Shown here: positions 39,955 through 48,693 of the stretch, piece by piece
How the letters are laid out: each line of letters opens with the position of its first letter
Numbering within the stretch: the first letter of the stretch is position 1
Assembly: GCF_030409945.1 (NCBI RefSeq)
Contig: NZ_JAUFQV010000012.1
Span: 310,001 to 374,000, forward strand
Source: Vibrio tapetis subsp. quintayensis
GTDB taxonomy: Bacteria > Pseudomonadota > Gammaproteobacteria > Enterobacterales > Vibrionaceae
Direction of reading: 5' to 3'
Length of the DNA: 64,000 nucleotides
The notes under the pieces: model-generated
The model's input: only the letters and a program-made list of their open reading frames with translations
Databases searched by the model: none
Told to the model about the DNA's origin: nothing
Translations under genes and position numbers: made by a program

Positions 39955-40143
39955 TAGTTAAAACTTGAGTGTTTATCAAGCGTTTTTTCCAGATAAACAT
40001 CACAATTATTCAATGGTAAATTATAACTAGTTGTTTTTATGTGATTTTATTTAAAGTGATGAATGAGCCGGTTTGTATGCGATGTTGGCCGAAATTGATG
40101 AAATTGAGCAGGGATGTAACAGCAACGCTAGCGGGGGAACAGA

Positions 40144-40167
40144 AAAGGCTGAAGAAATTCAGCCTTT
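40144..40167 (-). terminator. Terminator of the yhf operon
   Basis: AAAGGCTGAA, four-base loop, TTCAGCCTTT, followed by a T-rich tail on the minus strand; 75 bp behind yhfW. The rest of the 325-bp gap to sulA holds no supported gene. Confidence 0.75.
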
Positions 40168-40241
40168 ATACAGTAGTTTTAGGGCTCAAGGCATAAGGCT
40201 TAAGGGGGAGAAGCACATGAATAAGCTTAAATCTGTGGAAC

Positions 40242-41483
40242 TCATGTTTGGAAAACGATGCTGAGATCCTTTAAGAAAGAACGTCCGTTTTGAGGAGGGC
40301 TGGCGCCAAAAAATTCGCAGGCACTCGCACCAACATCCGACATGGTGGCGCGCTCTCCTAGGTCATTTTTGTTTAGATTTGGCTGGTAAATAAGAAGCGG
40401 GACTTGCTCTCTAGTGTGTTTGGTGTGCCCTATAAAAGGGTCATTACCATGATCCGCCATAACGACCAATACGTCGTTATCGGTCATTTTTTCGATGACG
40501 CTATTTATGCCCCGATCTGCGCGTTCGAGTATTTTCCAGTACATCCTCGGATCTTGCTGGTGGCCCGACAAATCCGTTTCTTGAACATTTGCGCAAAAGA
40601 AGCCGTGTTGGTGTTGCGTTAAATCTTGATTAAGCAATTCAAACACTTTATCGGTGTCTACGACGGATGTGTAAGACGTGCCAAATCGGTTTTGCACGAT
40701 GTCAGCCACTTTTCCATACAAAAAGGTAGTGACCCCATGGTTATGTAACAAGAATGGCGCTTGTGTTGACTCATCTACCCCAAATCCAAGGTGGATGACT
40801 TTAAAACCGTTTTCGTAAACACCGGTATCTGGGGTGTTAACGCCAATGAAGGACGTCACTTTATTGTCATCTTGCTTAACTTCAAGCGCATCAATAATGG
40901 ACTGACTATGTCCTATATGGCCGCCAAAGACAATGTTGCGACCCACCTGATTGGCATTACGAACGCATCGGCCCATTTTTTCTAATGCGTCAAAGCTAAT
41001 TTGGTCAAGATTGGCCGTTAGGTTATACACTTGACCGAGGTCGGCTTCTAAGTTATCGGCAATCACTACGGCCTTGTCGACATAAAGAGCCGCTAAGGAC
41101 CCTTTGTATAGCCTTTCTACTTGGTAGCCTTGTGCGAATAGTGCTTTTTCGATGCTGTCTATTGATTGATTGAATGGCACAACAAGAGGAGATTGAGGAT
41201 TGGTTCCCATGATCTCTTGATGGCCCATAAACGTGTCGCCTCCTTCGTGGGCCAATAACGCGGTGCCGATAGAGGCATTCGGCGAAGGTTGCATCACAGA
41301 CTCTGAATTTGGAACGAGGTTAATCAGTCCAAGCCGCTCTAAGGTCGGTAGTTTCTTGAGTGGGAAATGGTTAAGCAACTTAAGAGCGGTGTTTGCTCCG
41401 GTATCTTGTGGCCTGACAATCGGTACATCAAGCATTTCACCGATGCCAAATCCATCTAGAACGATAATAATAAATCTACTCAT
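40242..41483 (-). CDS. yhfW: DeoB-like phosphopentomutase-family protein YhfW
   Basis: 413 residues of the alkaline-phosphatase/phosphopentomutase superfamily: FIIIVLDGFGIGE at the N-terminus, GGDTFMGHQEIMG (the DTxTGH box of DeoB with one threonine replaced by Met), GHIGHSQS, ETDLSGHQQDP and ADHGNDPFIGHTKHTREQVP (metal ligands). The retained pattern implies a two-metal phosphotransfer, but the natural substrate is unknown. ATG 41483 has GAGG upstream and overlaps yhfX by eight bases. Last gene of the operon. Confidence 0.85.
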   Translation of the reverse strand: MSRFIIIVLDGFGIGEMLDVPIVRPQDTGANTALKLLNHFPLKKLPTLERLGLINLVPNSESVMQPSPNASIGTALLAHEGGDTFMGHQEIMGTNPQSPLVVPFNQSIDSIEKALFAQGYQVERLYKGSLAALYVDKAVVIADNLEADLGQVYNLTANLDQISFDALEKMGRCVRNANQVGRNIVFGGHIGHSQSIIDALEVKQDDNKVTSFIGVNTPDTGVYENGFKVIHLGFGVDESTQAPFLLHNHGVTTFLYGKVADIVQNRFGTSYTSVVDTDKVFELLNQDLTQHQHGFFCANVQETDLSGHQQDPRMYWKILERADRGINSVIEKMTDNDVLVVMADHGNDPFIGHTKHTREQVPLLIYQPNLNKNDLGERATMSDVGASACEFFGASPPQNGRSFLKDLSIVFQT

Positions 41484-42651
41484 CACACACCTCATTGCCT
41501 AAAGCGTCGTATATTCCTAGCAGTTTTGGTTGGCCTGTATGGCAGCCTGAAATCAACGCGACATCACTCCGTGTAACAAAAACCTGAGTACGAAAAGCCA
41601 TGATGACGGCTGCACCAATGGGGTATTTATCGTCTAATTTGAAGTGATAATCGATGCTCGATTCGTCATCGTTACTTACCTTGCTGAAAACAGAGTTGGC
41701 GAATTGCTTATTTGACCGGGGGACGATTAAGGCTTTATTGAGATTGCCACGACGATAAAGCCCACCACCATAGCAATAACTGCGCTGGTTAAAATGATGA
41801 GATATTTCACTGATATAAAGCATGGAAATTTGCTCCCTTTGGCTCCCGTCAACGTTATTTGGGATCGTCCCTGTTAACGCATGACCGGGTTCCGCGTGAG
41901 TACCTTGTAAACGAGCAATGTCAGGTAAGGTTTCACAACTGCTAAACGATGGCATATTGAGTTGAAGGTTATCAAACCCCAATGCATTCAATGCATGATA
42001 TGCAGAGTGCATTGTGCGTACATTATTGGTGGTTTGTGGTTTGCCATCTTTAAGTAGAAAGCAGGGGAAGTGGGTGATCCCGGCAATACGGATATGCTGC
42101 ATACTTTGCAACTCTTCAATCACTGCTGTTAGGTCAAGTAGTGCAAATCCAGACTCTTGATTGACATAGAGTGCGTCATCATCTTGATAGAATTTCAGCA
42201 TGATATCTTGAACGACGCCTAACTTGGCTGCCGCATCTGAAATTGATTGGGCTTTTTCTAAACTGGTCACCGTCACGATATCTGGCTTGCCGACAGATAA
42301 AGTTGACTCAATCATAGATTCTGGCAGTTGAACTAGATGCCCTACATGGGCAATTTTAATTCCAGCCTTTTGAAAAAAGCGCACCTCTTTAAAATCGACA
42401 CACACGATGCCTTCATACCCCAAATCATCAATTAGAATTCGGGCTAATACTGGGTTACGACCAATTTGTTTGGTCATCGCGTACAGTTTAATGTTGTGTT
42501 TGTCTGCGGTTTCCTTCAGTTTTTTTGCATTTTCTATGAAGGAATCTACGTCTATCACGTAGCTGTCGGGCAAAATTTTCCCTTGTGATAATAACGTAAC
42601 ACTCGCTTCTATAAGCGCTGGGTTGCGTTTGATTAGTGCATCTAAAAACAT
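41476..42651 (-). CDS. yhfX: Fold-III PLP enzyme YhfX
   Basis: 391 residues: N-terminal YVIDVDSFIENAKKL and the PLP lysine in AMTKQIGRNP (about Lys60), then the alanine-racemase-like barrel and a C-terminal domain with CYGGGLYRRGNL and GAAVIMAFRTQVF. The family is of the alanine racemase/D-threonine-aldolase class and is only predicted. Overlaps yhfW by eight bases; the transporter gene yhfT ends 70 bp upstream. Confidence 0.82.
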   Translation of the reverse strand: MFLDALIKRNPALIEASVTLLSQGKILPDSYVIDVDSFIENAKKLKETADKHNIKLYAMTKQIGRNPVLARILIDDLGYEGIVCVDFKEVRFFQKAGIKIAHVGHLVQLPESMIESTLSVGKPDIVTVTSLEKAQSISDAAAKLGVVQDIMLKFYQDDDALYVNQESGFALLDLTAVIEELQSMQHIRIAGITHFPCFLLKDGKPQTTNNVRTMHSAYHALNALGFDNLQLNMPSFSSCETLPDIARLQGTHAEPGHALTGTIPNNVDGSQREQISMLYISEISHHFNQRSYCYGGGLYRRGNLNKALIVPRSNKQFANSVFSKVSNDDESSIDYHFKLDDKYPIGAAVIMAFRTQVFVTRSDVALISGCHTGQPKLLGIYDALGNEVCDE

Positions 42652-42721
42652 ACCGACGTCTCACTAAAAAATGCGCTAACCCGAACAGGGGGAGTTGGTT
42701 GAGTTAACGCATGAAAGAGAA

Positions 42722-44023
42722 TTAAAGGCTAAATAGCCCAAGGACAAACAGAACGTTGAGTACGATACCCGTCAGAATGGCAGCCACAGCTGGTGCGGCA
42801 ATTTTCAATACTGGTCGGCCTAGCACTTCGTTGAGGAAGTACAAGATGGCAAAAATGGTAAAGCCTGTTGTTGAGCCCATTTTCATTACCGCCAATACAC
42901 CACCAATCAATAACGCAAACTCCATTAAGGTGTTCATTGAATTACGAATGTTATCTGATGCGTTACGAATGGAAGGGAAGTGTTCTAATACTCGGCCGAC
43001 GCTGCGTAATAGGAAAATCTCTAGACAAATAGTAATGGCACCTAGAACAGCTGCAACGGGAATGTTAGGGGCTAAATAGCCGACCACGAATACGAATGTC
43101 ATGCCGACCACGCCATATACCCCGGTCGCTAATGCTGTCGTCGCAATCAGTGGAATAAAGCCCAAACCGCGCATGAATTCAGATAGGGCGACTTGTTTTA
43201 ATGCCGCGTCTTGTTCTGCTGCATCCGTTAGCTTGTAGGCTTCAGCAAGGGAATAAATCGAAACTTCAGAGCCTGCGAAGATACCCGCATTAGACACGGC
43301 AGCAATCAATGCACCTGTGACGGCAAGGAAAGGCAGGTGTTTGACGATTCGTTTGGTGCGTTCATCGAAAATACCGTGTAGACCAGACATGTCTGGCGGG
43401 CTAATCCCTGCTTTTTTGTCTGCCAAATCTTTACGAATCGCGATAATAATCAGCATTAGCATGCCAATAAAGATCTGGATGGATTCAGGGTAGATTCCGG
43501 TGTATTTGATGACCAACAGTCGAGAAAGCAAAATGACAACAGCGGTTACAGCGCCGGCTCTCCAGCCAAATTGATAGAAGATAGCCAATAATGGGAATAG
43601 AGCAAAAGCCGACATTACAGGCGTACCAAGTTCACCCAACGCACCCAGTGCATCTACAGGTAAACCGGTTAACACGGTATTGACGGCGGTTAGCGAGGTC
43701 ACCACTAAGATGCCCCAAGTTGCACCAGCCAAAGCCGCTAGAATTCGGCTACCAATCATCACGCCTAATATATCGGTAGGCAGAAAGAGCAACCAAGGGT
43801 TCAACAGGCCTGTTGATAAGGTGAACGAGATCCCCACTGAAGCCACAAAGCCAATGGATAAACCAAACGCAACGGAACCGGCATCTCGGCGGCTCATGTT
43901 GCCCTCGAATACCTGAGGAAGTATAGGTCTGATTCCATCGTGGAATACGGCGGCGCTCATATTGGCGATCAGTGCGGTCATGCCACAGAGTAGGGCGACT
44001 AAGCCCAAGTTCATAAAGTCCAT
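42722..44023 (-). CDS. yhfT: Predicted multi-pass transporter YhfT
   Basis: 433 residues with about 12 membrane segments, beginning MDFMNLGLVALLCGMTALIANMSAA; a conserved central loop DMSGLHGIFDERTKRIVKH lies between the halves. It is the only transporter-like gene of the cluster and probably imports the unknown substrate. AAGGATACATT precedes its ATG; yhfU ends nine bases upstream. Confidence 0.8.
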   Translation of the reverse strand: MDFMNLGLVALLCGMTALIANMSAAVFHDGIRPILPQVFEGNMSRRDAGSVAFGLSIGFVASVGISFTLSTGLLNPWLLFLPTDILGVMIGSRILAALAGATWGILVVTSLTAVNTVLTGLPVDALGALGELGTPVMSAFALFPLLAIFYQFGWRAGAVTAVVILLSRLLVIKYTGIYPESIQIFIGMLMLIIIAIRKDLADKKAGISPPDMSGLHGIFDERTKRIVKHLPFLAVTGALIAAVSNAGIFAGSEVSIYSLAEAYKLTDAAEQDAALKQVALSEFMRGLGFIPLIATTALATGVYGVVGMTFVFVVGYLAPNIPVAAVLGAITICLEIFLLRSVGRVLEHFPSIRNASDNIRNSMNTLMEFALLIGGVLAVMKMGSTTGFTIFAILYFLNEVLGRPVLKIAAPAVAAILTGIVLNVLFVLGLFSL

Positions 44024-44032
44024 AATGTATCC

Positions 44033-44392
44033 TTACAATCGGGCTAGAGTAGTAATGAGTAAAGGTATTGCGTGTTCTACGTGTTCGACAGACAATCCGA
44101 ATGCGACTTTGCCTTCAGAAATAAATTGATCAACTTCGACTTGTTTTGCCTGTATGGCTGGCTTGGCAATGGTGCAGCTTTTGTCGAAGCCAATGATCGC
44201 AATGGCCATGGAAAGGGCGGCGCCTGCTCCGGTATTGCAGCAGCCGATGTAATAATCAAGCTCACCACTTTTCACTTTTAATGCGGCATCCATGTCATTA
44301 AGGATGTGAATTTCAAAGGTGTCTGGAGAGCTTGCTTCTATTTGCTGTTGAATTTGTTCACGCTGTAAACCAGCTATGCCAATCTTTTTCAT
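44033..44392 (-). CDS. yhfU: DUF2620 protein YhfU
   Basis: 119 residues; KIGIAGLQREQIQQQI and YYIGCCNTGAGAALSMAIAI, with a glycine-rich CNTGAGA loop. DUF2620 family, which I would describe as a Rossmann-like small protein; function unknown. AAGG site upstream; 13-base gap from php. Confidence 0.78.
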   Translation of the reverse strand: MKKIGIAGLQREQIQQQIEASSPDTFEIHILNDMDAALKVKSGELDYYIGCCNTGAGAALSMAIAIIGFDKSCTIAKPAIQAKQVEVDQFISEGKVAFGLSVEHVEHAIPLLITTLARL

Positions 44393-44405
44393 AGTGGTGC
44401 CTTTA

Positions 44406-45287
44406 TTATTTAAATAGGGTGTAGGGGGTGTGGATCATCATGGTGTCTATCTCCTGTTGAGATATGCCATGATTGAGTAATTCTGGGATAAAGTGTTCAA
44501 CTAGGTATCCAAAGCCAAGACCACCGTTCTCCTTAAGATGGGAGCGGCGAGTAATATCCATAGAGAGCATCACTCGGTCTAAGCAGCCTCGCTTGGACAA
44601 AGCAATCAACATCTCGATTCTTTTGTTGTCGGGGAAGTAACTATTTTTGCCGATGGTATCGAACTGCACATAGCAGCCTTGATCGATCAGCCATTGAATT
44701 TCATCTAAGTTGCTTTTTAAATCGCAGTGACCAATGGTTACGCGTTCTAAATCGACGCCCATATTGCGAAACAGATTCACCTGTTCTTTACCTAAGGTAC
44801 TTAAAGATTGATGAGTTGAAATCGGACGCCCGGTTTCAATGTGGGTAATCGCTGCGGCGTGAAAGACTTTTTTCTCTAAGTCGGTAAACTTGTCTTCACT
44901 GCTGCCAACTTCGCCGATGATACTGGCTTTAAGAGAGCTTCCTTGAATACCTCTTTCTATTTCTGCAATCATCTTCGTCGCTAATTGCTGAGCCGTTAGC
45001 TGAGAAACTTCAGGCGGGAAAAAGCCCTCAATGTAATACCCGGTAGAGAGCAGTACATTCATTCCGGTGTCGTTAATTAAATCCTCAATAAAATGAGGAT
45101 TTCTGCCCATAAAATGATTGGTTACTTCTACGATGTTTCGTACGCCAAGTTTCAGAAGGTTTTCCATTTCCTCTTTTATTAATGCGTACTGATCGAGCCG
45201 ACAATCAATATCGCCTTTTTGAGGGGACAAATCGATATGGAGATGTTCGTGGCAATAGGTATAACCTGTGTTATCAATCATCTTCAC
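44406..45287 (-). CDS. php: Phosphotriesterase homology protein (Php)
   Basis: 293 residues, amidohydrolase/phosphotriesterase fold: the H-x-H pair in YCHEHLHIDL, a bridging Glu in GEVGSSE (instead of the carboxylated Lys), later metal His in STHQSL and GHCDL, and final Asp in SMDITRR. All five ligands are present, so a hydrolase of a lactone or phosphoester is likely. The start is a GTG at 45287 or the ATG two codons on. Gap of 5 bp to yhfY. Confidence 0.85.
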   Translation of the reverse strand: MKMIDNTGYTYCHEHLHIDLSPQKGDIDCRLDQYALIKEEMENLLKLGVRNIVEVTNHFMGRNPHFIEDLINDTGMNVLLSTGYYIEGFFPPEVSQLTAQQLATKMIAEIERGIQGSSLKASIIGEVGSSEDKFTDLEKKVFHAAAITHIETGRPISTHQSLSTLGKEQVNLFRNMGVDLERVTIGHCDLKSNLDEIQWLIDQGCYVQFDTIGKNSYFPDNKRIEMLIALSKRGCLDRVMLSMDITRRSHLKENGGLGFGYLVEHFIPELLNHGISQQEIDTMMIHTPYTLFK

Positions 45288-45292
45288 GGTTC

Positions 45293-45664
45293 CTAACGGT
45301 TGTCATCGGTCAATTGGCTAATGGCAAATAAGTTGCTAACCAAGAATGAGTTTTCTGTTTGAGGTGCCTGTTCAATCCCATATAAGTTAAGCACCTTCGT
45401 ATTTAATGCTTGCAGTGCGTTAAATTGAGCGGACTCGACAATTTCTTGCCAGATATCATCATCCAACCCTTCTTCTATTGGGCTTTCAAGCAAGATACGG
45501 TCGGTTGCTCTGGCTAAGTGAGTTACAAGCATTTGAAACTGCTCGCTATCGGGTTCGAGGTTTAATTCCGTTTCAATTAATGCCGCCGCCGCTATCGATG
45601 CTTGATAGCTGGATTGGCTGATCACGGCATTTTCGGCCAGAATGGATAAACGTTGTTGCATCAT
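45293..45664 (-). CDS. yhfY: Stand-alone PRD-domain protein YhfY
   Basis: 123 residues with a single PTS-regulation domain: THLARATDRIL, with the conserved histidine and the following R/D, is its core. PRDs usually occur inside antiterminators or activators that are phosphorylated by PTS proteins; here it stands alone and could act by PTS-dependent binding. No DNA-binding part is present. AAGGGACGTTAATA precedes the ATG. Gap of 79 bp to yhfZ. Confidence 0.75.
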   Translation of the reverse strand: MMQQRLSILAENAVISQSSYQASIAAAALIETELNLEPDSEQFQMLVTHLARATDRILLESPIEEGLDDDIWQEIVESAQFNALQALNTKVLNLYGIEQAPQTENSFLVSNLFAISQLTDDNR

Positions 45665-45743
45665 TATTAACGTCCCTTATTTAATGAGTACCGCTTTCTA
45701 AATACTTAAGATCGAATACTTAGTTCGACTAACAGGAACCAAG

Positions 45744-46637
45744 CTAGTAACTGGGTGTTATTTGACCTTCTACCACTTGGCTTTGATGTGATAGAAGGCT
45801 GTGTATATTGAGCAGTTTACGCAGCAAAACACGAATATATTGGGACTCTGTACGTACCAAAATAACCGCCTGAGAAGCATCTCGGCATTCTTCAAATTCA
45901 TCGAGAGATCGTTCCGACAAGCCCATCCCTAGCATATCGATGGCTTCAGGAAGCCAAACCACCGCATCAATGATGCCATTGGTTAAGTGACTAAGGCTGT
46001 CGCTATAGTTTATTTCTATGATGTCTATTTGCTTATCTTTGAATGCAAGCTCGGTTAGAACACGCTGATCTGGAGAGTCTGAATCCACACCCACTTTTGT
46101 AATCGTATCGTATTCACCATCGCGGTAGATCAGCCTATGGGCATTTGAATAAGAATGATCGCCCAAGTCGATAGCGGTGACCAAGCCATCGGCTACGTAG
46201 TCTTTTGCCGCGAGACGAGACATGATCGCCATGTCGTACGTACCAGCTTTCAAACATTCAGCCCTGACGTTTGCACCTCTCATGTGCGCAAAATAAAACG
46301 GTAAGTCACTCATTTGCGCTTTGATGCCACTGGCAATGCCTTCATAGTGTTTGGTATACGGCAGTGGCATGGCGCAAACCAAATGAGACAAACCAGACAA
46401 CTTGGCCAGTTCGGTTTCATTGAGCGAACTAATAAAGGTGCCATTTCGCCCTTGCTTGCTAAGGCCGACCGCATGGTTGCTTTCAATGGTAGTGAGCGCT
46501 TTTTGAATGAAACCGACGGACACTCCGAATTCTTCAGACAATGAATCAATCGTTCTTACTCTGTCTCCTTCCTTTGCGGTAAGGAGATAACGAGCAACGT
46601 TAATAACTGCAGAGCCTTCTCGACTGATGTATTGCAT
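45744..46637 (-). CDS. yhfZ: Predicted transcriptional regulator YhfZ
   Basis: 297 residues: a winged helix-turn-helix of GntR type (VRTIDSLSEEFGVSVGFIQKALTTIESNHAVGLSKQGRNGTF) followed by a periplasmic-binding-protein-like effector domain (about residues 90-270; FYFAHMRGANVRAECLKAGTYDMAIM). First gene of the cluster on the same strand. A perfect 7-bp inverted repeat lies 16 bp upstream and is a candidate self-operator. Confidence 0.85.
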   Translation of the reverse strand: MQYISREGSAVINVARYLLTAKEGDRVRTIDSLSEEFGVSVGFIQKALTTIESNHAVGLSKQGRNGTFISSLNETELAKLSGLSHLVCAMPLPYTKHYEGIASGIKAQMSDLPFYFAHMRGANVRAECLKAGTYDMAIMSRLAAKDYVADGLVTAIDLGDHSYSNAHRLIYRDGEYDTITKVGVDSDSPDQRVLTELAFKDKQIDIIEINYSDSLSHLTNGIIDAVVWLPEAIDMLGMGLSERSLDEFEECRDASQAVILVRTESQYIRVLLRKLLNIHSLLSHQSQVVEGQITPSY

Positions 46638-46652
46638 AGTGTACTTCTTTTA

Positions 46653-46672
46653 ATCTTCATTATTTTGAAGAT
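46653..46672. promoter_or_regulatory. Candidate operator of the yhf operon
   Basis: ATCTTCA, six-base spacer TTATTT, TGAAGAT: perfect 7-bp inverted repeat, 16 bp upstream of the yhfZ start. A weaker TCGAA / TTCGA pair (45712-45728) lies in the yhfZ-yhfY gap. Confidence 0.5.
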
Positions 46673-46870
46673 AATATATAGCATCGTGATTGTTTATAAA
46701 ATACGCATCACTAGAATTTGTGAGGCATGACCGATTTATCAATAAGACAAAAAATTTAAATGATTAAAAATAAGGGGTTATGTATTTTTGGCGAAAGTGC
46801 CGGGAGAGGGGATAAAGCGTAAGTACAGAATATGTACCTACGCATTTTCAGTAAAACACTGGGTGAATAA

Positions 46871-47062
46871 CTAGCGTATGGCGCAGCTTGCGGCAGAACG
46901 ACTGCGTAATGCAAGCTCGTCGATATTGAATAAGCGTACGTCTAGTGTGGCAATGTCGTTACAAGTTTCACATGAGTGGTGGTGTTTTCCATCAACATAG
47001 TTGTGTTTCATTACCATCTTTGGTTCTTTACACCAATCGCATGTGCCTTCTGTGTTGAACAT
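46871..47062 (-). CDS. Small zinc-ribbon-like protein
   Basis: 63 residues: CDWCKEP and SCETCND supply four cysteines in C-x2-C pairs, with YVDGKHHHSC between. AAAGGAGATTTCA precedes the ATG, a very strong ribosome site, so the gene is real. Family not recognised. It could be a regulatory or metal-handling small protein. Confidence 0.7.
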   Translation of the reverse strand: MFNTEGTCDWCKEPKMVMKHNYVDGKHHHSCETCNDIATLDVRLFNIDELALRSRSAASCAIR

Positions 47063-47236
47063 TGAAATCTCCTTTGGTTGTTTTATTCGTATGAGATGAC
47101 AACAAAAGAGTATGCCACAAATAAAACATAAATGTTAAATTATTGTTACGCATCGTTGTGTATTTCATTTAAAACAGGCGTGGTTTAAATAACCTTTTAT
47201 GGGCCATTGATGACTCGCAGTTAGTCGCTATACGAA

Positions 47237-48265
47237 TTATTTATTGTATGACGGGTGTTTTAAAATGACTTTGAGTGCGGCATTGAGTTTTTTCATTTCG
47301 TCATCACTGCCGTTGGCATCAGGGTGATAGACGCGACAAAGCTTTTTATATCGAGTTTTTATAACATCAGCACTGGGTAGACGCTTAGAGTTAAGCCCTA
47401 AGAATGTGCACGCAAGTGTGAAATTCTGATCTTGTTGTGCATGTTTTAAATCTTTAAGCACTGCATTCTGGCTCACTAGCTGGCGGCGTGTTTTTTCAAG
47501 TTCTTTGCGAAGAACACGAGAGTCGTCAGCCGCTTTTTTTTCTTGCCTAACCGCCGTTTTCTGTTTGCGTTTCTTGCGACCTAGCAAGATGACGGCGAGC
47601 AAAGCTATGAGGAAAGTGACAGCAATGATGATATAGCCAACTTCTTGGGTCACTTCAGGCAAGGCCCATTTGGACTCTTGTTCTATTTGAGGGGCTACGG
47701 AGGGGGAAGCCACAGTGACCACTTTACTCGATTCGTCATCCAATTTGGTGATTTGTCCGAGTTGAGCCGCTCGCATGGCATTAAATTTGGCTTCCAATAC
47801 ACGGTTGTAGCCAGCTTCAGCCTGCGCGCTGTTATTTTCGAAAGCGACCTTGTACCACACTTTGGCAAGGTCTAAATCGGCGACAGATTGGTACTCGTTG
47901 TATTCACGCTCGTAAAGGATGCCTAGTTTTAGCTGAGCTCTGGCAAGGCCCTGAACGGCAGCTTTGGTATACCAATAAACGGCACGTTCTAGATTCTGTT
48001 CAATGGCGATGCCACTATCGTAAGCGTTAGCCAATTTAAGTTGTGCAAGCGAATAGCCGTTGTTTGCCGACTGCTTGAGCCAGTCAATCGCACGTTGTGA
48101 ATCTTTGGCTACGTCTTTACCAGTAAAGAATGCTTGCGCCAACGAATACTGGGCAACAGGATCTTGTTTGTTGGCTTGAGTTTCCAATTCGCTAATGGTG
48201 AGAGCGCCTACCCAATGACTGAAGAAAAGTGCGGAAATACACAATAATCGGATTGATTTATTCAT
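47237..48265 (-). CDS. Membrane protein with Sel1 repeats and a cytoplasmic J domain
   Basis: 342 residues: signal/anchor at the N-terminus, three to four Sel1-type repeats (SLAQAFFTGKDVAKDSQRAIDWLKQSANNGY, then two more) between ~residues 40-150, a membrane segment around 215-235 (IIIAVTFLIALLAVILLG), a basic coiled coil and a C-terminal J domain with the diagnostic HPD in CRVYHPDANGSDDEMKKLN. Repeats should be periplasmic and the J domain cytoplasmic, where it would recruit DnaK. It is upstream of a DUF2799 lipoprotein gene on the same strand (14 bp apart). Confidence 0.82.
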   Translation of the reverse strand: MNKSIRLLCISALFFSHWVGALTISELETQANKQDPVAQYSLAQAFFTGKDVAKDSQRAIDWLKQSANNGYSLAQLKLANAYDSGIAIEQNLERAVYWYTKAAVQGLARAQLKLGILYEREYNEYQSVADLDLAKVWYKVAFENNSAQAEAGYNRVLEAKFNAMRAAQLGQITKLDDESSKVVTVASPSVAPQIEQESKWALPEVTQEVGYIIIAVTFLIALLAVILLGRKKRKQKTAVRQEKKAADDSRVLRKELEKTRRQLVSQNAVLKDLKHAQQDQNFTLACTFLGLNSKRLPSADVIKTRYKKLCRVYHPDANGSDDEMKKLNAALKVILKHPSYNK

Positions 48266-48279
48266 TGGGGGTCGGTTTC

Positions 48280-48609
48280 CTAGAGTTTGTCAGAGCCGCG
48301 ATGGAGCCCGTCTTGATAGCTTTGTTCAAATGACCAATCACAAATACCAAAATAAGGCTTACGCAATAGGCCTAAGCGATGTGGATCTTGTGCACAATAA
48401 ACATCCTGGCCAATTTGGTAACCATCGCTGTAGGCAAGGTAATTTTCTTCAGAGGTTTGTGCTTTGTTGGGGCTAAACTGTACGGCCCCCTTGTTAGATT
48501 GCTCCAAGCCAAAGTCGTACCATTCTTTTTCAGAAGTAAGGTGAGTAAGATCGACACTGGTACAAGCAACCAAAAATAGAGTTGTGAGAATCACTGTGAA
48601 TTTATTCAT
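48280..48609 (-). CDS. DUF2799 lipoprotein
   Basis: 109 residues. Signal peptide with lipobox LVAC (MNKFTVILTTLFLVACTS), so a lipoprotein. The mature part has EKEWYDFGLEQSNKGA, YLAYSDGYQIGQDVYC and QSYQDGLHRG, the DUF2799 pattern. Directly upstream of the Sel1/J-domain gene on the same strand; the 14-bp gap suggests co-transcription. Confidence 0.8.
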   Translation of the reverse strand: MNKFTVILTTLFLVACTSVDLTHLTSEKEWYDFGLEQSNKGAVQFSPNKAQTSEENYLAYSDGYQIGQDVYCAQDPHRLGLLRKPYFGICDWSFEQSYQDGLHRGSDKL

Positions 48610-48693
48610 TGTTGTGTCCCTTAATTTGCTCGAATGTGTAAGGTTATTATGATAGCAAATTCAGCAGTGTTCAATTTTCGTAGCGATAAAGGG

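Noticed and set aside
40073..40264. 63-codon frame on the plus strand between sulA and yhfW
   Set aside because: It runs across the yhfW terminator hairpin and overlaps the yhfW coding end, without a ribosome site.
40242..46637. Reading the yhf cluster as a phosphonate or purine salvage operon
   Set aside because: No phn genes, no purine or nucleoside phosphorylase, and YhfW only resembles DeoB. The real substrate cannot be read from the sequence.
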